Assembly: GCA_030644725.1 (NCBI GenBank)
Contig: CP130629.1
Location: 3,363,501-3,427,500 of the forward strand
Length of the DNA: 64,000 bases
Direction of reading: 5' to 3'
Source of the DNA: Candidatus Electrothrix communis
GTDB lineage: Bacteria > Desulfobacterota > Desulfobulbia > Desulfobulbales > Desulfobulbaceae
The translations under genes were made by a program, and so were the position numbers. The notes below the pieces were generated by a model that was given only the letters and a program-made list of their open reading frames with translations, was not told where the DNA came from and did not search any database. This document shows, piece after piece, positions 43,046-51,305 of the stretch. Position 1 is the stretch's first letter. Every line of letters starts with the position of its first letter.

Positions 43046-44429
43046 CCTGCTGCCGGTAGAAAAGATTATAGGAACAGGCAGGGATCATTTTACCTGACTC
43101 ATCCGGGACAAGGTCGCCGCAGCGCGAGACCCGGTCGATATCAAAATTATCTTCATCCATATGCGGATGGATAGAGATCATTCTGGTCATTTTTTCTATT
43201 GTTTCTCTGCGCTGTTGAGGTGTTGCTGTTCCGTCGGCCGGGTATAATTCCCGCACTGTTTTTTTCAGCGTCATGATCACCTCTTCATCCTCGCCTTCAG
43301 CCCAAAGCCTGTTCAGTCCTGCAAGGAAATCCCTTGAAAAGTTTGCGTCCGGCTCTAAAAGATACGATCCAACGGAACCGGTTGTCAGAAAATCTTTTCC
43401 GAGGATTTTGGTCAGTGGTATAAGCCGGTCCTGCACAAAGACGTAATAGGCCACAGAATAGCAGAGCGGATGATACGAGCCCAGGGGGAAAAAATCATCC
43501 TGAGAAAATTCATCTTTCTGTGCAAGCAGTTCCTCGACTTCGTCGATGGTGATATGTTCTCTGGGCTGGAAGCGGCTGCCGTTCAGACCGGTATAGGTCA
43601 TATTTTGTATGGTGATGCTTTTCACAAAGTCCTTTTTGATATACTTAGCTGTAATCTCGGCCACCTCCTCCTCATTGACCCCTTTGATACAGACCAGTAG
43701 CAGGGTGGTGGGGATTTCAAGCTGTTCAAGGACCTCCAGGGCCTTTTTCTTTTGAGCAATAATATCTTTTCCGTAAATGGCGATGCTGTTCTCAGCCGAG
43801 AGGGTATCCATGGAAAGCACCGGCTGAACCCCTGCCTCCTTGAGCTGCTGGGCAAAGGCCCTGTCCGTTGCTATGCGTAAGCCGTTGGTGTTCACGGTGA
43901 TGCGCTCGATTCCCTCTTCCCGGCACACCGCGATCAGATCAAAAAGCCCCGGATGCAGGGAGGGTTCCCCGCCGGTCATGTTGATCAGCTGGACGTTCGG
44001 CTGCTGCTCTTGAATATGGCGGATTATTGTCCGTGTTTCCTCAACAGTTTTATAGTATTTTTTATCGGGTCTGTTATAGGTAAAGCATTTAGGACAGTTG
44101 AGGTTACAGTCGTTGGTGATGGAAAATACCGGCAGGTGCAGCCCTGTTGAGTGCCACTCGCAGACACCGCAGTCAAAGGGGCAGCCGCGACGGCTCTTTT
44201 TTCTGTGAGGAATTTCTTCGATCTGCATGGGTTTGCCGACCCGCTCCATGTACCAGGAAAAACTTGCCGCAATCCTGGTGCGCACCGCGCCGGTTTCCTT
44301 GCAGATCCTTTCCAGAAACACCCCGTTCCGGGCCGCTACAACCCGTGCCGTCTCAACTTTTCCGCATCTGGAACACCAGGCCCTAGTCGCATGGATGAAG
44401 GTAGATCCCTGGTGCGCGATCCTGTTCAT
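43011..44429 (-). CDS. MJ0619/tetraether-synthase-like radical-SAM enzyme B
   Basis: 472 residues, paralogue of the 41119 enzyme with the same cysteine plan: C19-x2-C22 and C43, then CPFDCGVC (83-90), the radical-SAM motif CNLNCPKC (108-115) and INMTGGEPSLHP. The C-terminus has the matching RVSRCGDLVPDESGKMIPACSYN. Having two such enzymes in one operon with an acyl carrier protein suggests two successive radical steps on an acyl chain. The start codon region overlaps the SDR stop by four bases (ATGA). Confidence 0.82.
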   Translation of the reverse strand: MNRIAHQGSTFIHATRAWCSRCGKVETARVVAARNGVFLERICKETGAVRTRIAASFSWYMERVGKPMQIEEIPHRKKSRRGCPFDCGVCEWHSTGLHLPVFSITNDCNLNCPKCFTYNRPDKKYYKTVEETRTIIRHIQEQQPNVQLINMTGGEPSLHPGLFDLIAVCREEGIERITVNTNGLRIATDRAFAQQLKEAGVQPVLSMDTLSAENSIAIYGKDIIAQKKKALEVLEQLEIPTTLLLVCIKGVNEEEVAEITAKYIKKDFVKSITIQNMTYTGLNGSRFQPREHITIDEVEELLAQKDEFSQDDFFPLGSYHPLCYSVAYYVFVQDRLIPLTKILGKDFLTTGSVGSYLLEPDANFSRDFLAGLNRLWAEGEDEEVIMTLKKTVRELYPADGTATPQQRRETIEKMTRMISIHPHMDEDNFDIDRVSRCGDLVPDESGKMIPACSYNLFYRQQDERFWKESGEE

Positions 44430-45148
44430 ATCCCGCCGTCCACCGTGATATTCTGCCCGTTGATATAAGAGGATCTGTCCGAGGCGAGAAAGCAGACAAG
44501 CTCGGCAACATCTTGATCGGTTCCGGCTCTTCCCCGTGTGTTATGTCGAACAAAATCAGCACGAAGATCATCAGGAATCCCCTTGGCGACGCCAGCTTCC
44601 ATCATGCCCGGCTGGACTGTGTTGACTCTGATATCAAAGCGTTTCAGTTCAGCGGCAAGGGCATGGGTCATGCCCGGCAGGGCCGCCTTGGTCATGGCGT
44701 AGGTCAGCGGCACATCCAAGATCCTCTGCCCGGCAATGGAGCCGATGTTGACAATCGCGCCGTGTTTGTTGCGGATCATGCCGCGCACCACGGCCTTAGT
44801 GACAAAGATGGTGCCCTTGATGTTGATATTGAGCACAAGATCCACATCCTCTTCTTCAAGCATGGCAAAGGGCATAATCTGGCTTATCGCGGCATTATTG
44901 ACCAGGGTGTCTATGACAGGCTCCTCTTTGTAGAGCGCCTCAATCTTTGCTGTTATATCCTGCACGTTGTTCAGGTTCATCTGCATGGCCTTTGCCCCCG
45001 GCAGCTCCTTGACAAGGGCCTCGGCCTTTTCCGCATTACGGTTATAGGTAAAGATGACCTTTGCGCCGTATTCCGCCGCTCTTCTGCATATTCCCCTGCC
45101 GAGATAACCTGTTCCGCCGGTGATAAAAACGGTTTTTCCTTTAAGCAT
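44426..45148 (-). CDS. SDR-family reductase (FabG-like)
   Basis: 240-residue Rossmann enzyme. NAD(P)-binding TGGTGYLGRGI at the N-terminus, NNAAISQ, the catalytic Ser in NIGSIAGQR and Tyr-x3-Lys in PLTYAMTKAALPGMT. This matches 3-oxoacyl-ACP reductases, which reduce beta-ketoacyl-ACP to beta-hydroxyacyl-ACP; immediate overlap with the ACP gene (eight bases) supports an ACP-bound substrate. Another SDR alcohol dehydrogenase activity is possible. Confidence 0.85.
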   Translation of the reverse strand: MLKGKTVFITGGTGYLGRGICRRAAEYGAKVIFTYNRNAEKAEALVKELPGAKAMQMNLNNVQDITAKIEALYKEEPVIDTLVNNAAISQIMPFAMLEEEDVDLVLNINIKGTIFVTKAVVRGMIRNKHGAIVNIGSIAGQRILDVPLTYAMTKAALPGMTHALAAELKRFDIRVNTVQPGMMEAGVAKGIPDDLRADFVRHNTRGRAGTDQDVAELVCFLASDRSSYINGQNITVDGGI

Positions 45149-45527
45149 GATCAGCGGCCTCAGTCTTTTTCATGTCGATTATCCGGGCGAGGTCGCCCAC
45201 TGTAATTGCCGAGAACAGTTCGATCTTGGTCATGTCCTCTTTGTACCTTTCAGCTGCGTCAGGAAGCTGTTTCCTGATCAGGGCTTCCCCCTCTTTGGAG
45301 AGCCTACCGTCTATCAGAAGATCTTCCGAGCTGATACCGGCGGCAATCATCTCGTCGGTTTTCAGGATCACCCCGAATTTTTGTTCAATCTCATAGATCA
45401 TCTCGACAAAATCAATACTGTCCGCCCCCAGATCTTTGATAAGCGAGTGGTTTTCATGCACCTCGTCAACAGAATCGAGTCCGAGCACAGGGAGTAGTAT
45501 TTCACGTAGGATGTCGATTGTACTCAT
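45141..45527 (-). CDS. Acyl carrier protein, long form (128 aa)
   Basis: Carries a phosphopantetheine attachment serine, S37 in KDLGADSIDFVEMIYEIEQ. The protein is longer than housekeeping ACP (about 80 residues): an insert of roughly 35 residues (about 72-110, LSKEGEALIRKQLPDAAERYKED) separates helix III from the usual end. This dedicated carrier is probably the platform for the enzymes of the operon. It overlaps the SDR gene and starts four bases after the nitroreductase stop. Confidence 0.88.
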   Translation of the reverse strand: MSTIDILREILLPVLGLDSVDEVHENHSLIKDLGADSIDFVEMIYEIEQKFGVILKTDEMIAAGISSEDLLIDGRLSKEGEALIRKQLPDAAERYKEDMTKIELFSAITVGDLARIIDMKKTEAADHA

Positions 45528-45530
45528 TGA

Positions 45531-46112
45531 TTACCTCTCATACCCGGCAGGAATAACAGCCCCGATGGACCTGCCCGGTTGTATCTTTAACAGGGGGATA
45601 ATGTCTTGTTCAGCTATCAGCGGGCCGGTCATGTAGCATGTTTGTATATCGAGACTTTCAGCGGCAAGCAATATAAGGGTGGCAACAGCGGAGATGGATT
45701 TTGTGTAGGCGTCGCGTTCCCATTCAGCAATTGTATTATCCGGATCCTCCATCATGAACGAGACAGACTTGGATACGCGGAAAATCGGAATAAAGAGTAC
45801 CGGTGCCTGTTCAAAGAAGGTGAAGTTTTTTGTATACTGTAGGAATCCTTCCCGGAAATCCTCCCTGAACTGTTCCGCATGGGCTGTGATCCAGCTCCGG
45901 GTTGCCTCGGCAATCTTTCGGATGGTCTCCTTATCCTGAACCACCAGAATATCCCAGCGTTTCCTCCCTGAGGCAAAGGGAGAGGTCTTTGCAATAGCAA
46001 GGATTTTTTCTATATCGTCATCAGCAACCGGCCTGTCGGAATAGCTTCTGGTGCTTCTTCTTGTTTCTGCGATTTCTTTTAATATGCTGTATCTGCTCAT
46101 ATTCAATCTCAC
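45531..46112 (-). CDS. Nitroreductase-family flavoprotein
   Basis: 193 residues. The N-terminal ETRRSTRSYSDRPV is the FMN-phosphate-binding signature of the nitroreductase family, and AVATLILLAAESLDIQTCYMTGP is the typical central helix and strand. Despite the name, these proteins act in many pathways as enoyl or alkene reductases, dehydrogenases or azoline oxidases, so oxidation or reduction of the acyl intermediate is likely. Its start overlaps the ketosynthase remnant by four bases. Confidence 0.82.
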   Translation of the reverse strand: MRLNMSRYSILKEIAETRRSTRSYSDRPVADDDIEKILAIAKTSPFASGRKRWDILVVQDKETIRKIAEATRSWITAHAEQFREDFREGFLQYTKNFTFFEQAPVLFIPIFRVSKSVSFMMEDPDNTIAEWERDAYTKSISAVATLILLAAESLDIQTCYMTGPLIAEQDIIPLLKIQPGRSIGAVIPAGYER

Positions 46113-46918
46113 TCATATCTTTTCAGGACAAAGGCCGTGTTCTGGCCGCCGAAGGCCGAATTCAGCTTCAGCACATACCTGACAACCCGTAACGGCACCT
46201 CTGGATCAGGGGTGGTGAAGTTACAGGTGGGCAGCAACTGCTGCTCCTGAAGGGAATAAATAACCCCGAGCATCTCCATTGCCCCGCAGGCCCCGATGAG
46301 ATGGCCGATATGGCCTTTGAGGGAAAACACCGGGATTTCCTTGAACCGTTGCCCGAAGATAACCTCCAGAGCCCTTGCTTCGGAAAGGGCGTTTTTCAAG
46401 GTGCCTGTACCGTGAAGATGAACACAGTCGATATCCTGCGGCGAGATTTTAGCCTGTTCAATCGCCTCTAGGGCAGCTTGAGCTAAATATTTTCCTTCAG
46501 GATGCGGTTCCGTCACGCGAGTCGTACCCGCCGGTAATAATCCGCTCCTTCCCACCGTCCCGAATCAATCTGAAGGCAAGTCCCATAGTCCCATGGCCTG
46601 GGTGGAAGCGACGCAGGCGGAAACGTTGGTGCTGTGTCCCCCCCTGATTCTGTATTTTTCCGCAAGCTGATCTATGGATGCATTGGCATGGGGACAGTAT
46701 GCCTGCCATTTCCCCTGCCCGGAGTCATCACTGCCGATATAGCTCACAAGGTCGAAATAATCGATCCCGGTTCCCACATGCATGGCCATTTTTTCCGGAT
46801 CAATTGTCCTGCCCTGTATCAGCTCGGCAACAGCGGTTCTGATGAACAGGTCTTTCCTGTCCACAGCCCGATTTTCCTGGTCGTTCCCGGAGCCCCCGGA
46901 AGCCTCGGCGGTCACTTC
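46109..46918 (-). pseudogene. Broken beta-ketoacyl synthase (KAS I/II type)
   Basis: Remains of a condensing enzyme. The active-site Cys is in STNVSACVASTQAMGL and the two catalytic His are in VHLHGTGTLKN and SLKGHIGHLIGACG, but they are in different frames. The first break is a tandem duplication of ATGGGACT near 46590; removing one copy restores AMGLAFRLIRDGGKERIITGGYDS. After that, about 80 residues expected before VTEPHPEGKYL are missing, with another frame change. The first ~60 residues of the enzyme are also absent, replaced by a membrane-protein remnant. The gene cannot make an active enzyme. Confidence 0.78.
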
Positions 46919-47191
46919 CTGACCGATGAAAAGAAGACCTGAGAAAAAGGCAAACAGGGCCACGGCCTGATGCAGGAAGTTCCTGTTGAGTACCTTATGT
47001 TTTCTGCGGAGAAGGATAAAGGCGAGCATGAGCAGATTCTGCACAGTAAAGGAAACCTCGACAAAATCAAATCGGCCTTCCTGCCATGTACGGTAGCCGC
47101 TCCATACGCAGTATCCGGCAATATTGAGGAATATATAGATATTCAGGAGCAGTTACCAGTTGTTCCGAGCGAATTCCTTGAGTTTCTTCAA
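46919..47191 (-). pseudogene. Remnant of a membrane protein, fused to the ketosynthase remnant
   Basis: A perfect AAGGAGG site precedes a TTG that opens MKKLKEFARNNW and then hits TAA; the same frame continues as LLLNIYIFLNIAGYCVW...NLLMLAFILLRRKHKVLNR, two or three membrane helices. It runs without stop into the ketosynthase fragment. The LLRRKHK... pattern recalls the N-terminal half of isoprenylcysteine-methyltransferase-like proteins, which is a weak guess. Confidence 0.55.
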
Positions 47192-47257
47192 ATCCCCCTC
47201 CTTCTTTAATTGCGGAACTATTGATGATTGACGGGGGAGATCAACGGGCAGGAAGAA

Positions 47258-47488
47258 TCAGAGCATCTTTTTGGCGTCATCCAGGTACTTCTTGATGGCG
47301 ATAATATCGTCAGCGGTTACCTGGAAGGCATAATTACATCCACTGCATTTTATGTGGCTGTCCGGGCTCAGCTCCTCTGACGGGATCTTTGTTGCCGTTG
47401 AACAATTGCCGCATGATATGACGAGAGCTGCGTTGGCATCATCATCTATTTCAAAGTCAATTTTTGGTTTTGCAGTCTCATTTTCCAT
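47258..47488 (-). CDS. Small zinc-ribbon protein (76 aa)
   Basis: Two CxxC-type knuckles, CGNC and CSGC, separated by about 20 residues form a probable zinc ribbon; the flanks are acidic (KIDFEIDDDANAA) and helical (DIIAIKKYLDDAKKML). AAGG precedes the ATG. It lies between the REC-TIR gene and the decayed start of the radical-SAM operon, on the same strand as both. Function unknown; it could be a regulator or a chaperone for the adjacent operon. Confidence 0.65.
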   Translation of the reverse strand: MENETAKPKIDFEIDDDANAALVISCGNCSTATKIPSEELSPDSHIKCSGCNYAFQVTADDIIAIKKYLDDAKKML

Positions 47489-47531
47489 TAAAGATACCTT
47501 GAGTTGAGATTGAGTCGTTTCGAGGGAGAAA

Positions 47532-48392
47532 TTAATTTACCGATGTTAAAATCTTTTTCATGGAAAATATAAGAGAGCGAATTTGATCAGCTCTGTTATT
47601 TGCAGAGGTGATATCTACACAATGCATGGAACTAATTTGGCGAGGGACCTCGTGTGGTTTTACATTATACAAAATAGGAATAATAAAAAACCTGTTTCCA
47701 TCGCGTTTTTTCTTGTTAAAAGCTTGGATAATTTCTTGCTTCATATAATCAGATTGCAGGGTGTCATGGGTGAACATCAAAATAAATATTTTGCACGTAT
47801 TGATCGCTTCTGTCAGGACAGGACGCCATATATCATCTGCTAACAACTCTGCGTTTTCACAGCATGATCCTATATTGTTTTTCATTAATTCATTGCTGAA
47901 AAACGAAGCTAATTTTTCATTTACTGATAAAGAGCTTATAAAGACAGCTCTCTCTTGCACTTTGATTTTTGCCAGTGGCATATTGTTGTATTTTGGGATA
48001 TTTCGAGCAATATTGATATGTCTTTTTACTGAAGACATGAAAATTTCTTCGGAAAAAGGTTTAAGCAGGTAGCTGTCAGCGCCTTTCGAGTAAAATTCTG
48101 CGAATTCATCAGACGATAAACGGCCTGACATGACGATCACTTGCGTTCGCTTTCTTTCCTTTGTTAAAAAATCCAGCAGCTCAATACTCTCGTCCTTCGT
48201 ACCATCCTGTAAGTAGATGTCGAGTAACACAAGATCTACTTCCCGTCCTTGAAAGGGAAAGGCATCCATGGCTTGTTTCGCTTCTTCCGCAGAAGTGAAA
48301 AAGTGGACATCAAAAAGCTTTGGGTCAAAAAGCTTTCCAATAATTTTGTGCATGAATTTACTGTCATCAACTGCAACGACTACATATTTCAT
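47532..48392 (-). CDS. Response-regulator receiver fused to a TIR domain (REC-TIR)
   Basis: 286 residues. The receiver (3-125) is complete: acidic pair D9-D10, phospho-acceptor D58 in LVLLDIYL, switch Ser in VMSGR and K111 in LLKPF. From about 147 follows a TIR fold: RAVFISSLSVNEKLASFF, DDIWRPVLTEAINTCKIFILMF, then E220 in SDYMKQE, at the position of the NADase catalytic Glu, and FFIIPILYNVKP. TIR effectors cleave NAD+ or bind partners; a phosphorylation-gated TIR would be unusual. The start at 48392 has GAGG upstream; an in-frame TTG or ATG upstream extension has none. No cognate kinase is adjacent. Confidence 0.75.
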   Translation of the reverse strand: MKYVVVAVDDSKFMHKIIGKLFDPKLFDVHFFTSAEEAKQAMDAFPFQGREVDLVLLDIYLQDGTKDESIELLDFLTKERKRTQVIVMSGRLSSDEFAEFYSKGADSYLLKPFSEEIFMSSVKRHINIARNIPKYNNMPLAKIKVQERAVFISSLSVNEKLASFFSNELMKNNIGSCCENAELLADDIWRPVLTEAINTCKIFILMFTHDTLQSDYMKQEIIQAFNKKKRDGNRFFIIPILYNVKPHEVPRQISSMHCVDITSANNRADQIRSLIFSMKKILTSVN

Positions 48393-48880
48393 TGACGCCT
48401 CACTGTTATGGATTCCCGTGAGCATACGTTTCGGATGTTTCCGATAGCTTTTAAAGAAATTGAGTGCCTTGCGCATCTATTGGTCTTCAAAGACTAAAAT
48501 GCTGGGCCTGAAAAGTAAACAGGAAATATTGCTTATGGTGGAAAAAAGGGGGGATGTTGAGGGGAAAGAAAGAAAAGTGCGGCTATGACTTTCTTTTTTT
48601 TCAGCTTAAAGCCTTATATTTCGTTGTTGTTTCTTGCCATCTGGCTTGGATAAATGGATGATCATTTTGAACTTGCAACTAATCAATATTATGCCTTTTT
48701 CATAGAGTAAAAACAGATGCGCACTGACGGACTTTTTAGAGCAGGCTCCCAGAGTTAACCATACAGAAAGAACAAACCACGCGGTTTTCCCTTGAAATAC
48801 CCGAGCACATGAGCTAGGAAAGTGCAGGTTCCTGTTTCAGGAACAGGAATCCTTCCTCTCGGCAGCAGGAACATGCATTC
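48393..48880. other. Divergent intergenic region
   Basis: About 490 bases between the REC-TIR gene and the ABC transporter. No gene seen. The only clear element is the hairpin at 48828-48844; promoters for both directions presumably lie here but none is close to consensus. Confidence 0.4.
48828..48844. promoter_or_regulatory. Palindrome upstream of the ABC operon
   Basis: GTTCCTG-TTT-CAGGAAC, a perfect 7-base inverted repeat, followed by a partial third CAGGAA. It lies 36 bases before the ABC gene start and may be an operator. Confidence 0.35.
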
Positions 48881-49654
48881 ATGAAGATAAGCGCAGAAAA
48901 AAAGCTCGACAGCCCGGCCCTCCTGGCCCGCTGCTTATGCAAGCAGTATAAAGGAGCTGCATCCCCGGCTTTGCACGATTTTAACCTGGAAGTAGGCAAA
49001 GGAGAGTTCTTCGGCCTGCTCGGTCCCAACGGGGCTGGGAAAACAACCGCCCTGTCCATTTTCAGCGGTCTCTTCCCCCCGGACAGCGGCACCCTCCAGA
49101 TTGCAGGTAAACAATTTTGCAAGCAGGCCAAGGCGATTAAACAGATTTTCGGCCTTGTGCCTCAGGAAATCGCCTTGTATGATAACCTGACCGCGCAGGA
49201 GCATCTGATCTTTTTCGGCAAATTGCACGGCCTGAGCAGGGAACGACTGCGTAAGCGGGTTACCAGCTGTCTGGAAATTGCCGGATTGGTTGACCGGGCC
49301 TCCCGGCTAGTGAGTACCTATTCCGGCGGCATGAAACGACGCCTGAACATTGCGGCGGCCCTGCTCCATGAACCGCAGATCCTTTTTCTTGATGAACCCA
49401 CTGTCGGTGTTGACGCCCAATCACGCAATATGATCCATGAGCAGTTGCAAGAGGCCAACCAAGGCGGAACAACGATTATCTACACCAGTCATTCTATGGA
49501 CGAGGCCCAAAAACTCTGCACCCGCATCGGCATTATCGAGCAGGGAAGTATTGTCAGGCAAGGTGTACCTGCAAGCCTAATTGCGGAGAGCGGCCTCAAT
49601 AATCTGGAAGAGCTCTTCCTCCATCTCACGGGCAGGCAGCTTCGGGACGCATGA
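48881..49654 (+). CDS. ABC transporter ATP-binding protein
   Basis: 257 residues with Walker A GPNGAGKTT (about 49), Q loop LVPQEIAL, signature YSGGMKRRL and Walker B ILFLDEPTVGVD, then the switch His in TSHSMDEA. It matches the ABC-2 (CcmA/DrrA-type) exporter subfamily, which drives lipid, antibiotic or polysaccharide export. Its stop overlaps the permease start by four bases. It is the first gene of a plus-strand operon that continues with an ACP, a radical-SAM enzyme and a KAS III, so it probably exports their product. Confidence 0.88.
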   Translation: MKISAEKKLDSPALLARCLCKQYKGAASPALHDFNLEVGKGEFFGLLGPNGAGKTTALSIFSGLFPPDSGTLQIAGKQFCKQAKAIKQIFGLVPQEIALYDNLTAQEHLIFFGKLHGLSRERLRKRVTSCLEIAGLVDRASRLVSTYSGGMKRRLNIAAALLHEPQILFLDEPTVGVDAQSRNMIHEQLQEANQGGTTIIYTSHSMDEAQKLCTRIGIIEQGSIVRQGVPASLIAESGLNNLEELFLHLTGRQLRDA

Positions 49655-50940
49655 TGTTGAAGCTCTTTGCCGCTGTTATCAAGGAACTCCTGCTGCTCAA
49701 GCGGGATCGGGCAGGTCTGGCAGTCCTCTTTCTCATGCCGGTTATCCTGGTGGTGGCGATTACCCTGGTGCAGAAAAACGTCATGGAACTGACCGGGCAG
49801 AGCAAGACCCGGCTGCTTATGGCGGATCTGGACGGAGGCAGCCTCGGCAAGACCTTGTCTGATTCGTTAGAGGAGGGTCATATTGAGATTATCCGGCGCA
49901 ATGACGAAAAAACAGATCTGGAGGATATCCGAGCCGCAGTCCTCGACGGTGATTTTCAGGTCGGTATCGTGATTCCTGCTGGTTCTTCAGAGCGACTGCA
50001 TAAGGAAGCTGTCGCCATATTTACCGAGAGCGGGCAGGATGCCCCGGAGGTCAAGCCTGCTCAGATCCCGATTGCTCTTTTTTTTGATCCTGCTGTTATG
50101 CCCGGTTTTCGGACCGGCCTGACAGCCCAGCTGCGTATGTCCCTGGAAAGGGTAGCCATGCAGGCCAAGGTAGAGCAGCTGCAAAGGAAAATGGACGAGC
50201 AGTCCAGTATCATGCTCCCTTGGCCCGGCTCATCCCGGTTTTCAGGAGAGCGTATTGCAACCGTCTTTGATCAATCCCTGTTTAAGCTCAACAGCCCGGC
50301 CTCCTCAGAAGAAGGCACTGATGCTTCGGAATATAATCCGGTGCAGCAAAATGTCCCGGCCTGGGCCTTATTCGGCATTTTTTTTACAGCCATCCCCATT
50401 GCAGGCGGGCTCTTACAAGAGCGGCGAAGCGGTATCCAGCTTCGTTTGACCACTCTGCCGGTTTCTCCTTTTCTTCTCCTCACAGCTAAGGTTCTGGCCT
50501 ATCTTGCGGTTTGCTGCTGTCAGTTTTTCCTGATCACCCTGATCGGGGCCCACCTTTTTCCCTTGCTCGATCTTCCAGCCTTTTCTCTTGGTCAGGATGT
50601 CTTGTCCGTCGTCGCAGTTGTCCTGTTGACTGGCCTAGCCGCCTGCGGTTACGGTATCTTGCTCGGAACCGCCTGCCGAACCTATGAGCAGGCCTCCACC
50701 TTGGGATCAACCACGATTGTGGCAGCAGCAGCCATCGGCGGGGTGATGGTGCCGGTGTACGCCATGCCTCAGATCATGCAGCGGATCAGCATTATCTCTC
50801 CTTTAAACTGGGGCCTGACAGCCTTTCATGATATATTATTACGGGGAGATTCGCTGGACATGGTGCTGGATGATCTGCTCCGTTTAGGATGCTTTTTTCT
50901 TTTGAGCGTCCTGTTGGCCTGGAAATTGACCCGTCCCTGA
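49651..50940 (+). CDS. ABC-2 type transporter permease
   Basis: 429 residues. One N-terminal helix (AGLAVLFLMPVILVVAITLVQ, about 22-42) is followed by a large extracytoplasmic domain (about 45-235) and five C-terminal helices beginning with VPAWALFGIFFTAIPIAGGLLQERRSG. This is the ABC-2 membrane layout of YhhJ/DrrB-type exporters. Coupled by overlap to the ATPase gene. Followed after 68 bases by the ACP gene. The substrate is unknown. Confidence 0.85.
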   Translation: MMLKLFAAVIKELLLLKRDRAGLAVLFLMPVILVVAITLVQKNVMELTGQSKTRLLMADLDGGSLGKTLSDSLEEGHIEIIRRNDEKTDLEDIRAAVLDGDFQVGIVIPAGSSERLHKEAVAIFTESGQDAPEVKPAQIPIALFFDPAVMPGFRTGLTAQLRMSLERVAMQAKVEQLQRKMDEQSSIMLPWPGSSRFSGERIATVFDQSLFKLNSPASSEEGTDASEYNPVQQNVPAWALFGIFFTAIPIAGGLLQERRSGIQLRLTTLPVSPFLLLTAKVLAYLAVCCCQFFLITLIGAHLFPLLDLPAFSLGQDVLSVVAVVLLTGLAACGYGILLGTACRTYEQASTLGSTTIVAAAAIGGVMVPVYAMPQIMQRISIISPLNWGLTAFHDILLRGDSLDMVLDDLLRLGCFFLLSVLLAWKLTRP

Positions 50941-51008
50941 GCTTATATTTGGGCCTGTATGTGAAGCCCATCCTTGGCAAGGGACTTATTTTAACGGTAT
51001 AGTGAAGT

Positions 51009-51305
51009 ATGATAACTGATGCTTTTGAAAAAGAACTGCTTGATCTGATTTGCAGGACCTGCAAGCTTGATGATATTGACCCGAACACGGTTGCCAGCAC
51101 CGATCCTCTGATCGGGCCGGAGTCACCTCTGGGCATTGATTCCATTGATGCCCTTGAAATCGCGGTGACCGTGCAACAAGAATACGGGGTGCGGATGGAT
51201 TCGGAAAATACCAGCAGGACAGTCCTTGAATCCTTGGTCACGCTGGCAGACTATATCCGGCAAAACGACGGAGTAGGCCGCACAACAGCTGTCTTGGAGA
51301 GTTAA
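51009..51305 (+). CDS. Acyl carrier protein 2 (98 aa)
   Basis: The phosphopantetheine serine is S45 in PLGIDSIDALEIAV. Four-helix ACP pattern; different from and only distantly similar to the 45141 carrier. The last base of its stop is the first base of the next gene's ATG, so it is coupled to the B12 radical-SAM enzyme, which probably acts on its cargo. A possible earlier role in fatty-acid synthesis is unlikely, since no fab genes other than the KAS III are adjacent. Confidence 0.85.
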   Translation: MITDAFEKELLDLICRTCKLDDIDPNTVASTDPLIGPESPLGIDSIDALEIAVTVQQEYGVRMDSENTSRTVLESLVTLADYIRQNDGVGRTTAVLES

